In this document: positions 41,978 through 50,118 of the stretch, in pieces
Layout: every line of letters begins with the position of its first letter
Numbering within the stretch: position 1 is the stretch's first letter
From: Pelomonas sp039929605
GTDB taxonomy: Bacteria; Pseudomonadota; Gammaproteobacteria; Burkholderiales; Burkholderiaceae_C
Direction of reading: 5' to 3'
Assembly (NCBI RefSeq): GCF_039929605.1
Contig: NZ_JBDSQX010000133.1
Coordinates: 31,324-95,323 of the forward strand
DNA length: 64,000 bases
The notes under the pieces: generated by a model
Told to the model about the DNA's origin: nothing
Seen by the model: the letters and a program-made list of their open reading frames with translations, nothing else
Database searches by the model: none
Position numbers and translations under genes: made by a program

Positions 41978-43017
41978 GCCGGCCAGCCCACGCTGTGCCA
42001 GTAGGCCTCCAGCGCGCTCAGACCCTGGGCATAGGCCTGGATCAGCACCTGCGGGTGGGGGAACTTCTGCACATGGTTGCAGGGCTCGCTGACTGTTCCG
42101 TAGCTGGCCGTCGCGCCCGCGTCGATCCAGTCGAGGATGTTCATCTGCCCCTCGCCCGCCGGCTTGTCGAGTTGGCCGCCATAAGACGTCAGATGGTCGG
42201 CCAGTGCGCCGGGCAGCCACTCGCCACCCAAGGGCGTGGGCACGCGGGCCAGGCCGGTTTCGTAGATCAGCGTGCGGCGCATGGCCGGCAGCGCGTCGCT
42301 GCGCACCCGCGCGACCTCGAAACCGGCCACGCCAGGCACCGGGCCGGCGGGCGGGAACAGGCGCTCGCGCACGTTGCGGTTGCTGTCGGGCGTGGCGGCC
42401 AGGTAGGCGACGGCCGGCTCGGGTGCGCCGGCAGCCAGCGTGTGGTCGGACGCAATGCCGCGCTCGATCATGGCCAGCGCCGCCGGCACGGAGCGCGCCG
42501 CCAACTGCATTGCCGGGCGCAGGCCCAGCACGATCCACGGCTTCGCGCCGAAGTAATTCGCGTAGGGGCTGGCGCGCGTTGCCGCGCAGCTGTGGGCGCA
42601 GACATCGGGCTGCAGGCCCATGCCCAGCGCGCTGGTCAGCGAGTTGCAGTCCACCGCATAGGGCTGTACCCAGGCCAGCGCCAGGCCGTTGACGTTCTCG
42701 GGCATCTGGCTGCGGATGGCCTGGTCCAACGCGGTGAACTCTGCGCGCGTCAAGCTGGCGCGATGAGGCAGCTGCACCCGCACGATCTGCGCCTCTGGGA
42801 TGCCGCGCCGCCGGGCGTAGTGCTCGCCCACGGTGACGGAATACGGATCGGCGGTGTTGATGACCAGGCCCAGCTCATTGGCTGTGATGCGGCCATACAG
42901 CTTGGGTATGCGGCTCCAACGCGCCGCCGTCGGCGGTTCAGCCGCCTGGGCCGCCGTGACGCAAAGGCACAGCAATATTCCTAGGGCTTGCCACCTGCTG
43001 AACACCGCTTTCGCCAT
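41905..43017 (-). CDS. TIGR03790 family secreted protein, unknown function
   Basis: The 370-residue protein has a signal peptide (LGILLCLCVTAAQA, cleavage before AEPP) and the hallmark ELGLVINTADPYSVTVGEHYARRRGIPEAQIV of the TIGR03790 family. These proteins track visits of backup DNA or are of unknown role; no catalytic function is established. Later segments include LAWVQPYAVDCNSLTSALGMG and PWIVLGLRPAMQLAARSVPAALAMI, and VGWPAQGVFVGEPLAAPFAP near the end. ATG 43017 is chosen because it begins the signal peptide. It overlaps hpnE tail-to-tail and is divergent from the IclR gene. Confidence 0.8.
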   Translation of the reverse strand: MAKAVFSRWQALGILLCLCVTAAQAAEPPTAARWSRIPKLYGRITANELGLVINTADPYSVTVGEHYARRRGIPEAQIVRVQLPHRASLTRAEFTALDQAIRSQMPENVNGLALAWVQPYAVDCNSLTSALGMGLQPDVCAHSCAATRASPYANYFGAKPWIVLGLRPAMQLAARSVPAALAMIERGIASDHTLAAGAPEPAVAYLAATPDSNRNVRERLFPPAGPVPGVAGFEVARVRSDALPAMRRTLIYETGLARVPTPLGGEWLPGALADHLTSYGGQLDKPAGEGQMNILDWIDAGATASYGTVSEPCNHVQKFPHPQVLIQAYAQGLSALEAYWHSVGWPAQGVFVGEPLAAPFAPVPAPVATP

Positions 43018-43051
43018 ACAAAACACAGGCAATCTCCCCCACAATGAAGCC

Positions 43052-43822
43052 ATGAAATCCAAAGAGGCGCAGCAGACCCCGGCCATCCAGGTGCTGGGGC
43101 GCATGTTCTCGTTGCTGGACGTGCTCGCCAGCCACCAGGACCCGGTCTCGCTGAAGGCGCTTTCCGAGGCCACCGGCCTGCATCCCTCCACGGCCCACCG
43201 CATTCTCAATGACCTGACGATGGGCCGTTACGTCGACCGGCCCGAAGCCGGCAGTTATCGCCTCGGCATGCGCATGCTGGAAATGGGCAATCTCGTCAAG
43301 GCGCGGCTGGACGTTCGGGACGCCGCCCTGCCCGCCATGCGCGAGCTACACAAGTTCACCCACCAGCCGGTCAACCTATCCGTGCGCCAGGGCGACGAGA
43401 TCGTCTACATCGAACGCACCTACTCCGAACGCTCGGGCATGCAGGTCGTCCGCGCCGTCGGCGGCCGCGCGCCGCTGCATCTGACGTCGGTGGGCAAGCT
43501 CTTCCTGGCGAGCGACGACAGCACCCGCGTGCGCGCCTATGCCGCGCGCACCGGTCTGGCCGGCCACACACGCAACAGCCTCACCGAAGTGGGCGCGCTG
43601 GAGCGCGAACTGGCGACGGTGCGCCAGCGCGGCATTGCGCGCGACGACGAAGAGCTGGAACTGGGCGTGCGCTGCATGGCCGCCGGCATCTACGACGACC
43701 AAGCCAAGCTGGTGGCCGGCCTGTCCATCTCGGCGCCGGCCGACCGGCTGGAGGAAAGCTGGGTGGTGCGTTTAAAGGAAACGGCGGTGCAGATTTCGGC
43801 GTCGCTCGGACATCGGGCCTAG
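43052..43822 (+). CDS. IclR-family transcriptional regulator
   Basis: The 256-residue regulator has the N-terminal winged helix (VLGRMFSLLDVLASHQDPVSLKALSEATGLHPSTAHRILNDL) and the C-terminal effector-binding IclR domain (VNLSVRQGDEIVYIERTYSERSG, APLHLTSVGKLFLA, VRCMAAGIYDDQAKLVAGLSIS). The ligand cannot be told. ATG 43052 gives MKSKEAQQTPAIQVL. It starts 34 nt from the divergent TIGR03790 gene, whose expression it may control. Confidence 0.92.
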   Translation: MKSKEAQQTPAIQVLGRMFSLLDVLASHQDPVSLKALSEATGLHPSTAHRILNDLTMGRYVDRPEAGSYRLGMRMLEMGNLVKARLDVRDAALPAMRELHKFTHQPVNLSVRQGDEIVYIERTYSERSGMQVVRAVGGRAPLHLTSVGKLFLASDDSTRVRAYAARTGLAGHTRNSLTEVGALERELATVRQRGIARDDEELELGVRCMAAGIYDDQAKLVAGLSISAPADRLEESWVVRLKETAVQISASLGHRA

Positions 43823-43823
43823 C

Positions 43824-43852
43824 GCGAAAACAAAAACGGCGCCGAGGCGCCG
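43824..43852 (-). terminator. Terminator of the PBP7-type endopeptidase gene
   Basis: On the minus strand the CGGCGC / GCGCCG stem with a 4-nt loop is followed by TTTTTGTTTTCG, a strong U-rich tail. It lies between the convergent pbpG and iclR stops. Confidence 0.8.
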
Positions 43853-43873
43853 CTTCGCATGGGGTTCAGAAGC

Positions 43874-44860
43874 TCAGAGCTTCGCAGCCACCGCCGCTTC
43901 GCCCGGCAGCGTCGCCAGCCACTTGCGCATGCGCTCGGCGTCAGCGATCCGCGAGGCCTTGCCGCTGGAATCCAGGAACACCATGATGAGCTTGCGCCCT
44001 GCCATGCTGGCCTGCATGACGAGGCACTTACCGGCCTCGTTGATGAAGCCGGTCTTTTGCAGGCCGATGTCCCAAAGCGGGTTGGACAGCAGGCCGTTGG
44101 TGGAACGGAACTGCACCAGACGCTTGCCCAGCGCCACACGGGCCTCGCGGGACGTGGACAGGTCGCGCAGCAGCGGCACCTGGCTGGTCACGTTGACGAG
44201 CTTGGCCAGGTCGGCCGCGCTGCTCTGATTGCGGCTGGACAGGCCGGTGGGCTCGACGTAATGCGTGTCCGCCATGCCCAGGCTGATGGCCTTGGCGTTC
44301 ATCGCGGCAACGAAGGCTTCCAGCCCACCCGGATAGTTGCGGCCCAACGCATGAGCGGCGCGGTTCTCGCTGGACATCAGCGCCAGATGCAGCATCTCGC
44401 CGCGTGTCAGCGTCGTGCCGAAGGCCAGGCGCGAGCCGGTGCCCTTCTCGGTGTCCTTGTCTTCGTCCGTCACCGTCAGCTTTTCGTCCATCGGCAGGCC
44501 CGACTCGACGACGACCAGCGCCGTCATCAGCTTGGTGATGGAAGCGATCGGTAGCACGGCCTGCGGATTTTTGGAAAAGAGGACCTCGTTGGTGTCCTGG
44601 TCCAGCACGTAGGCGACGCTGGATTTCAGCGCCAGCGGGTCGTCCGCCGCGTGCAGGCCGGCGGCCATGCCGAAGGTGGCCACGGCCGGCACGAAAGCGA
44701 CCGGCTTGCGAACGACCACTGACCTGGTCTTGCGAACCTGGGTGGCAACGGGCCTGGACTTCATGGCCTTGGTGGATTTTCTGGCGGTAGCAGCCTGGGT
44801 AGTGCCCATGAAGGACAGCAGGCTGAGGCTCAGAAGTGCGGCGGCGAGTGAAGTCTTCAA
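43874..44860 (-). CDS. pbpG: D-alanyl-D-alanine endopeptidase, PBP7 type
   Basis: The 328-residue periplasmic serine hydrolase cuts peptidoglycan cross-links. It has the penicillin-binding motifs SITK (Ser107-Lys110), SEN (Ser164-Asn166) and KTG (269-271), and SSVAYVLDQDTNEVLFSKNPQAVLPIAS before the active Ser. No ATG is available; TTG 44860 has GGGGAA 4 nt upstream and gives a signal peptide (MKTSLAAALLSLSLLSF, cleavage after TQA). A Lys/Arg/Ser-rich linker precedes the catalytic domain. A longer frame to 45121 is noncoding upstream. Confidence 0.9.
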   Translation of the reverse strand: MKTSLAAALLSLSLLSFMGTTQAATARKSTKAMKSRPVATQVRKTRSVVVRKPVAFVPAVATFGMAAGLHAADDPLALKSSVAYVLDQDTNEVLFSKNPQAVLPIASITKLMTALVVVESGLPMDEKLTVTDEDKDTEKGTGSRLAFGTTLTRGEMLHLALMSSENRAAHALGRNYPGGLEAFVAAMNAKAISLGMADTHYVEPTGLSSRNQSSAADLAKLVNVTSQVPLLRDLSTSREARVALGKRLVQFRSTNGLLSNPLWDIGLQKTGFINEAGKCLVMQASMAGRKLIMVFLDSSGKASRIADAERMRKWLATLPGEAAVAAKL

Positions 44861-44936
44861 CGGGTTCCCCAACAGCTGGACGGCAGTGTACGTGACGTCA
44901 ATTTCACTGACAAGATAAGAACTTAGGCCCGATACC

Positions 44937-45062
44937 TCAAGTGAGGTCTCGGCAACGGCCCTTTTGCGTGTGCAGCAGTTCCAACGCGTTCCAGTAGGCC
45001 TCGGCTGACAAGCCAAAGGTATTGGGATCACCCCGCAAACCACTTGCCCGCCGGTTCCGCAC
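44937..45062 (-). CDS. Possible small gene or gene remnant between pbpG and leuA
   Basis: A GTG-initiated frame of 41 codons reads VRNRRASGLRGDPNTFGLSAEAYWNALELLHTQKG and stops at 44937. The stretch GDPNTFGLSAEAYWNALELLHTQ looks protein-like. No ribosome site or homolog is recognised. The rest of the 356-nt gap between pbpG and leuA shows only the hairpin at 45173. Confidence 0.25.
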   Translation of the reverse strand: MRNRRASGLRGDPNTFGLSAEAYWNALELLHTQKGRCRDLT

Positions 45063-45172
45063 GCTGCCTGCGGCGACCTTGGAGGCGATTCTGACGGCGC
45101 GGCACCCGATCCGGATCCCAAGTAGCCTTGCCTTTACGCGTCAGATTCCACGCCGCGTGGTAACGATTGCGC

Positions 45173-45196
45173 CCGGCGTGACGCGGGTCACGCCGG
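45173..45196 (-). terminator. Strong hairpin downstream of leuA
   Basis: A perfect 10-bp stem CCGGCGTGAC / GTCACGCCGG with a 4-nt loop lies 21 nt beyond the leuA stop. It lacks a U-run (GCGCAATCG follows), so it is either a Rho-assisted end or a 3'-stabilising element. Confidence 0.45.
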
Positions 45197-45216
45197 TTAC
45201 AGCGCCTAAAGCCGCA

Positions 45217-46758
45217 TCAGCCCTGCGCCGCGACGCGCTCGACCTTGCTCTGCAGCTTGTTCAGCGCACTCAGATAAGCCTTGGCGGAGGCGACGACGAT
45301 GTCCGGGTCGGCGCCCACGCCGTTGACGACGCGGCCCGCGTGCTGCAGCCGCACGGTCACCTCGCCCTGTGCCTCGGTGCTGCCGCTGGTGATGGCGTTC
45401 ACCGAGTACAGCTGCATTTCCGCGCCCGACTCGACGACGGACTCAATGGCGCGCAGCGTTGCGTCCACCGGACCGTTGCCGTCGCTCTCGGCGCGGTGCT
45501 CCAGGCCTCCCACGGAGAAGACGATGGCCGCGTGCGGGCGCTCGCCGGTCTCGCTGCGTTGGGATAACGACAGCAGCCGGTAGTGCTCCTGGTCGGCGAT
45601 GACGGACTCGTCCATGACCAGGGCCAGGATGTCCTCGTCGAAGATCTCGTTCTTGCGGTCGGCCAGATCCTTGAAGCGCACGAAGGCCGCGTTGACCTCG
45701 GTCTCGCTGTCCAGCTGGATGCCCAATTCCTGCAGGCGCGCCTTGAACGCATTGCGGCCCGACAGTTTGCCCAGCACGATCTTGTTGGCGGCCCAGCCGA
45801 CGTCCTCGGCACGCATGATTTCGTAGGTGTCGCGCGCCTTCAGTACGCCGTCCTGGTGGATGCCGCTGGCGTGCGCAAACGCATTGGCGCCGACGACGGC
45901 CTTGTTGGGCTGCACGACGAAGCCGGTGGTCTGCGACACCAGCCTGGAGGCAGGCACGATCTGCGTCGCGTCGATGCCGACGTCCAGGCCGAAGTAATCG
46001 CGCCGCGTCTTGAGCGCCATAACGACTTCTTCAAGCGAACAGTTGCCGGCTCGCTCGCCCAGGCCGTTGATCGTGCATTCGATCTGGCGCGCGCCGCCGA
46101 TCTTCACGCCGGCCAGCGAGTTGGCGACGGCCATGCCGAGATCGTTGTGGCAGTGCACGCTCCAGATCGCCTGGTCGGAGTTGGGCACCTTCTCGCGCAG
46201 GCGGCGGATGAAGTCGCCGTACAGCTCAGGGATGCCGTAGCCGACGGTGTCGGGGATGTTGATGGTGCCAGCGCCTTCCTTGATGACGGACTCGCAGACG
46301 CGCGCCAGGAAGTCGATGTCCGAGCGATAGCCGTCCTCGGGCGAGAACTCGATGTCGCCGCACAGGTTGCGCGCGAAGCGCACCGCCAGCGTGGCCTGCT
46401 CCAGCACCTGCTCGCGTGTCATGCGCAGCTTCTTCTCCATGTGGAGTTCGCTGGTGGCGATGAAGGTGTGGATGCGCGCGCGGTGGGCACCGGCCAGTGC
46501 TTCAGCCGCGCGCGAGATGTCGCGGTCGTTGGCGCGAGCCAGCGAGCAGACGGTGCTGTCCTTGACCGCCGCAGCGATGGCTTTCACGGCCTCGAAGTCG
46601 CCGTTGCTCGACGCCGCAAAACCCGCCTCGATGATGTCGACCTTCATGCGCTCGAGCTGGCGGGCGATGCGCAGCTTTTCCTCGCGCGTCATCGAGGCGC
46701 CGGGCGATTGCTCGCCGTCGCGCAACGTCGTGTCAAAGATGATGAGCTTGTCGGTCAT
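45217..46758 (-). CDS. leuA: 2-isopropylmalate synthase, LeuA type 1
   Basis: The 513-residue enzyme condenses acetyl-CoA with 2-oxoisovalerate, the first step of leucine synthesis. The active-site segment FDTTLRDGEQSPGASM begins at residue 8. SVHCHNDLGMAVANSLAG carries the metal His residues, and GNCSLEEVVMAL follows. The C-terminal regulatory domain (AIVFSVGGLEHRAESDGNGPVDA) binds leucine for feedback control. It overlaps the second, longer synthase upstream by 4 nt, so both are made from one transcript. Two non-identical copies in tandem are unusual. Confidence 0.95.
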   Translation of the reverse strand: MTDKLIIFDTTLRDGEQSPGASMTREEKLRIARQLERMKVDIIEAGFAASSNGDFEAVKAIAAAVKDSTVCSLARANDRDISRAAEALAGAHRARIHTFIATSELHMEKKLRMTREQVLEQATLAVRFARNLCGDIEFSPEDGYRSDIDFLARVCESVIKEGAGTINIPDTVGYGIPELYGDFIRRLREKVPNSDQAIWSVHCHNDLGMAVANSLAGVKIGGARQIECTINGLGERAGNCSLEEVVMALKTRRDYFGLDVGIDATQIVPASRLVSQTTGFVVQPNKAVVGANAFAHASGIHQDGVLKARDTYEIMRAEDVGWAANKIVLGKLSGRNAFKARLQELGIQLDSETEVNAAFVRFKDLADRKNEIFDEDILALVMDESVIADQEHYRLLSLSQRSETGERPHAAIVFSVGGLEHRAESDGNGPVDATLRAIESVVESGAEMQLYSVNAITSGSTEAQGEVTVRLQHAGRVVNGVGADPDIVVASAKAYLSALNKLQSKVERVAAQG

Positions 46759-48461
46759 CGCGCGCTCTCCTTTCGCTGGGATTGAATGGGCGGCACGGTC
46801 AACGGCGCCCGCGCCAGGCCGGAAAGGATGGCCTGCATGGACGCACGCACGATGCTGCCATCGATGCCCACGCCGTGGCGCGTCACATTGCCGACGCGGA
46901 GTTCCAGGTAGGCCACGGCACGGGCATCGGCGCCGCAGCCCATGGAATGTTCGTGATAGTCCAGCACGCGCACCTCCTGCCCGAGGCGGGCCGCCAGCGC
47001 GTTGACGAAGGCGTCGATGGGGCCGTTGCCCTCGCCCTGCACATGGCCCATCCAGCCACCCAGCACAACCTCGGCCGACAAGCGCATGGCGCCGCCGGCC
47101 ACCTCGGTCATCTGTGGCTGCACGACGGTGGCGGTAGCGTCACCGATGCCGTATTCGCGCTCGAAGATGGCGTAGATGTCGGCGGCCGTCAGCTCCTTGC
47201 CGGCGTCGTCCATGACGCGCTGCACGACCTGGCTGAACTCGATCTGCAGGCGGCGCGGCAGCTCCAGCCCGTATTCGGTTTCAAGCAGATAGGTGATGCC
47301 GCCCTTGCCGGACTGGCTGTTCACGCGGATGACGGCGTCGTAGCTGCGCCCGAGGTCCTTGGGGTCGATGGGCAGATAGGGCATGTCCCAGATGTCGCCG
47401 GCCTTGCGCGCGGCGAAGGCCTTCTTGATCGCATCCTGGTGCGAGCCGGAGAAGGAGGTGTAGACGAGGTCGCCGACGTAGGGGTGGCGCGGGTGCACGG
47501 GGATCTGCGTGCAGTGCTCGACGCAGCGGCGCACGTCGTCGATATCGGAGAAGTCCAGCTGCGGGTCGACGCCCTGGGTGTAGAGGTTCAGCGCGATGTT
47601 GACGATGTCGACGTTGCCGGTGCGCTCGCCGTTGCCGAACAGGCAACCCTCGACGCGGTCGGCACCCGCCATCAGCGCGAACTCAGCCGCAGCCGTGCCG
47701 GTGCCGCGGTCGTTGTGCGGGTGGACGGACAGCACGATGGAATCGCGGCGTTCGAGGTGGCGGTGCATCCACTCGATCATGTCCGCAAAGATGTTCGGCG
47801 TGCTGTGCTCGACGGTGGCCGGCAGGTTGATGATGCACTTGCGCTCAGGCGTCGGTGCCCACACCGCAGTGACCGCATCGACGACGCGCTTGCTGAAGGC
47901 CAGCTCCGTGCTGGAGAACATCTCGGGCGAGTACTCGAAGCGCCAATCCACTCCCGGCCGTGCTGCGGCCAGCTCCTTGATCTGGCGGGCGTGCGACGAG
48001 GCCAGCTCGACGATGCCGTCTTCGTCCTGCCCCAGCACGACGCGACGCATGATGGGCGCGACCGCGTTGTAGACGTGGACAATGACGCGCTGGGCGCCGT
48101 CCAGCGACTCGAAGGTGCGGTCGATCAGGTGGGCGCGGGCCTGCGTCAGCACCTGGATCGTCACGTCGTCGGGAATATGGCCGCCGTCGATCAGCAGGCG
48201 CACGAAATCGAACTCGGTCTGCGACGCCGACGGGAAGCCGACCTCGATCTCCTTGAAGCCGATCTTCACCAGTTGCTGGAACATGCGCAGCTTGCGGGCG
48301 ATGTCCATCGGCTCGATCAGCGCCTGGTTGCCGTCGCGCAGGTCGGTGCTCAACCAGATCGGCGCGCGGGTCAGCACGGCGTCGGGCCAGGTGCGGTCCG
48401 GCAAGGTGACGGGGGCGAAAGCGCGGTACTTCTGCTGCGGGTGCTTCAACATGGTTTCCAT
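46755..48461 (-). CDS. 2-isopropylmalate synthase, LeuA type 2 (long form)
   Basis: The 568-residue protein is the type 2 synthase, typically about 560-570 residues. It starts METMLKHPQQKYRAF, with PIWLSTDLRDGNQALIEPM (catalytic Arg42 and Asp43), IEVGFPSASQTEFDFVR, SVHPHNDRGTGTAAAEFALMAGADRVEGCLFGNGERTGN, and the C-terminal domain with GGWMGHVQGEGNGPIDAFVNALAA. Such enzymes also make isopropylmalate, often with different leucine sensitivity. It follows the leucine leader and terminator at 48494-48618, so it is the first structural gene of an attenuated operon, with leuA next. Confidence in the enzyme class is high; functional difference from leuA is inferred. Confidence 0.94.
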   Translation of the reverse strand: METMLKHPQQKYRAFAPVTLPDRTWPDAVLTRAPIWLSTDLRDGNQALIEPMDIARKLRMFQQLVKIGFKEIEVGFPSASQTEFDFVRLLIDGGHIPDDVTIQVLTQARAHLIDRTFESLDGAQRVIVHVYNAVAPIMRRVVLGQDEDGIVELASSHARQIKELAAARPGVDWRFEYSPEMFSSTELAFSKRVVDAVTAVWAPTPERKCIINLPATVEHSTPNIFADMIEWMHRHLERRDSIVLSVHPHNDRGTGTAAAEFALMAGADRVEGCLFGNGERTGNVDIVNIALNLYTQGVDPQLDFSDIDDVRRCVEHCTQIPVHPRHPYVGDLVYTSFSGSHQDAIKKAFAARKAGDIWDMPYLPIDPKDLGRSYDAVIRVNSQSGKGGITYLLETEYGLELPRRLQIEFSQVVQRVMDDAGKELTAADIYAIFEREYGIGDATATVVQPQMTEVAGGAMRLSAEVVLGGWMGHVQGEGNGPIDAFVNALAARLGQEVRVLDYHEHSMGCGADARAVAYLELRVGNVTRHGVGIDGSIVRASMQAILSGLARAPLTVPPIQSQRKESAR

Positions 48462-48493
48462 CCGGGAGTGGGGTGGCGCAACCTGCAGCCTTT

Positions 48494-48533
48494 GAAAACA
48501 CGAACGGCCCGCTGCGGTTGCATACGGGCCGTT
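48494..48533 (-). terminator. Attenuator terminator of the leucine operon
   Basis: On the minus strand a 9-bp stem AACGGCCCG / CGGGCCGTT encloses a 13-nt loop and is followed by CGTGTTTTC. It lies 28 nt after the leader-peptide stop and about 30 nt before the first synthase gene, the standard position for ribosome-controlled termination. Confidence 0.75.
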
Positions 48534-48561
48534 GGTGTCAGAAGTGCGAAGGCGTGACTGA

Positions 48562-48618
48562 CTAGCGAACCCGTGGTTCCTCTAGGGCTAGTAGCAGGCA
48601 AATGCTGGCGCGACTCAT
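48562..48618 (-). CDS. leuL: Leucine-operon leader peptide
   Basis: The 18-codon frame reads MSRASICLLLALEEPRVR. Four of five consecutive codons are Leu (CTG CTA CTA GCC CTA), three of them the CTA codon that is rare in such GC-rich DNA, so ribosome stalling at low leucyl-tRNA is expected. No Shine-Dalgarno is present. A promoter at 48627-48654 would start transcription one or two bases before the ATG, so the peptide may be leaderless. The terminator at 48494-48533 follows. Confidence 0.7.
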   Translation of the reverse strand: MSRASICLLLALEEPRVR

Positions 48619-48626
48619 GGGGTTGG

Positions 48627-48654
48627 AATCTAGCACGAAAGCCTACTGATGCAA
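48627..48654 (-). promoter_or_regulatory. Promoter of the leucine operon
   Basis: TTGCAT (48654-48649) and TAGATT (48632-48627) are separated by 16 nt on the minus strand, with a TGC extended -10. The promoter overlaps the last codons of pssA, so leucine genes can be transcribed independently of pssA. Confidence 0.55.
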
Positions 48655-49467
48655 GCCGCGTTCATCGGGCTCATCGGTGCTGGTGGAGATGACGCTGACG
48701 GGCTTGCCCTTGGACTTGCGCCAGCCGTAGATGACGTAGCCCGACAGGCCGTACACGCAGAAGATCGCGAACAACACCGTGGGCGGATCGAGGGCGATGA
48801 GGCCGATGCCCAGCATGATGGCCACCAGCACGATGAAGGGCACGCTGCGCCGGCGGTCGAAGACTTTGAAGCTGTAGAAGGGCGCATTCGTGACCATCGA
48901 AAGCCCGGCGAACAAGGTCACGCCAAACGCCGTCCAGCGCAGCCAGGGCATGTTGCCCACGCCGTCGTACCAGGGCGCGTCGACCGCACACCAGATCAAA
49001 CCCATGACGATGGCCGCCGCCGCTGGGCTGGGCAAGCCCTGGAAGTAGCGCTTGTCGATGACGCCGATGTTCACGTTGAAGCGCGCCAGGCGCAGCGCGG
49101 CACCGGCGATGTAGACGAAGGCAGGGATCCAACCGGGCTTGCCCATATCCTTGAGCGCCCACATGTAGACGATGAGGGCCGGCGCGGCGCCGAAGGCAAC
49201 CATGTCGGACAGGCTGTCCATCTGCTCGCCGAAGGCCGACTGCGTGTTGGTCATGCGCGCGACGCGACCGTCCATGCTGTCGAGCACTGCCGCAGCAAAG
49301 ATGGCGACGCAGGCGACCTCGAAGCGGCCGTTCATGGCCATGATGATGGCGTAGAAGGCGCTGAACAGCGCGGCCAGCGTGATGGCGTTGGGCAGCGCGT
49401 AGATGCCCTTGCGGCGGGGCCGGACGGCGATGCTGGACTCGTCGTCCTCGGTAGGGTCAGGGGTCAT
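48643..49467 (-). CDS. pssA: CDP-diacylglycerol-serine O-phosphatidyltransferase
   Basis: The 274-residue membrane enzyme makes phosphatidylserine, the precursor of phosphatidylethanolamine. The CDP-alcohol transferase motif is complete: Asp66-Gly67, Ala70-Arg71, Gly80, Asp84 and Asp88 (MDGRVARM...GEQMDSLSD). About seven membrane helices follow from IYALPNAITLAALFSAFYAI. ATG 49467 is the natural start; the frame stays open much further upstream without coding features. It belongs to the ilv-leu neighbourhood as in other Burkholderiales. Confidence 0.94.
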   Translation of the reverse strand: MTPDPTEDDESSIAVRPRRKGIYALPNAITLAALFSAFYAIIMAMNGRFEVACVAIFAAAVLDSMDGRVARMTNTQSAFGEQMDSLSDMVAFGAAPALIVYMWALKDMGKPGWIPAFVYIAGAALRLARFNVNIGVIDKRYFQGLPSPAAAAIVMGLIWCAVDAPWYDGVGNMPWLRWTAFGVTLFAGLSMVTNAPFYSFKVFDRRRSVPFIVLVAIMLGIGLIALDPPTVLFAIFCVYGLSGYVIYGWRKSKGKPVSVISTSTDEPDERGLHQ

Positions 49468-49558
49468 GGGCGGCAGGATAGCGCAGGGTGCCTGCTGACA
49501 CGTCTCGTCGGCGGTCAAACCTAGCATGCCGCGACTCCTCAACTCTGGAAGCTCCGCC

Positions 49559-50059
49559 ATGCTGCAAGACCTCGACCCCATGGCGCCCGCCGATTTCGAT
49601 TTCATCATCGGCGACTGGCGAGTGCTGCACGAGCGGCTGAACTCGCGGCTGAATGGCTGCACCGAATGGACGCGCTTCGAAGGCCTCACGTCGACGCGCA
49701 AGATCCTCGGCGGCTGGGGCAACATCGAGGACAACCTGCTGCATCTGCCGCATGACCAAGGGGGCCCCTACCGCGCCGCAGCGATGCGCTCCTTCGACGC
49801 CGCGACCGGCCTGTGGGCGATCTGGTGGCTGGACGGCCGCTCACCCCACACGCTGGACGTACCGGTACGTGGCGCCTTCGAGCAAGGCGTTGGCCAGTTC
49901 TACGCGGACGACCAGCTCGACGGCCGGCCGATTCGCGTGCGCTTCACGTGGTCCATCGGTGCCGACGGGCATCCGCTCTGGCAGCAGGCCTTCTCGCCCG
50001 ACGCCGGCGCGACTTGGGAAACCAACTGGCGCATGCAGTTCATCCGCATCGCCGCCTGA
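49559..50059 (+). CDS. DUF1579-like small protein, 166 residues
   Basis: The product (MLQDLDPMAPADFDFIIGDWRVLHERLNSRLNG, then EGLTSTRKILGGWGNIEDNLLHLPHDQGGPYRAAAMRSFD) resembles lipocalin-like DUF1579 proteins with the FDFIIGDW start. ATG 49559 has GGAAG 7 nt upstream. It is the only plus-strand gene in the ilv-pss-leu region and lies between ilvC and pssA. Function unknown. Confidence 0.7.
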   Translation: MLQDLDPMAPADFDFIIGDWRVLHERLNSRLNGCTEWTRFEGLTSTRKILGGWGNIEDNLLHLPHDQGGPYRAAAMRSFDAATGLWAIWWLDGRSPHTLDVPVRGAFEQGVGQFYADDQLDGRPIRVRFTWSIGADGHPLWQQAFSPDAGATWETNWRMQFIRIAA

Positions 50060-50062
50060 AAG

Positions 50063-50096
50063 CAAAAAAGGCCGGCACCTCGCGGCACCGGCCTTT
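50063..50096 (-). terminator. Terminator of the ilvBHC genes
   Basis: On the minus strand an AAAGGCCGG / CCGGCCTTT stem is followed by TTTTTTGC. It is 20-odd nt past the ilvC stop. The stem also faces the convergent 166-residue gene and may serve both. Confidence 0.85.
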
Positions 50097-50118
50097 CAGA
50101 TCACGCGAACCGCGTTGA

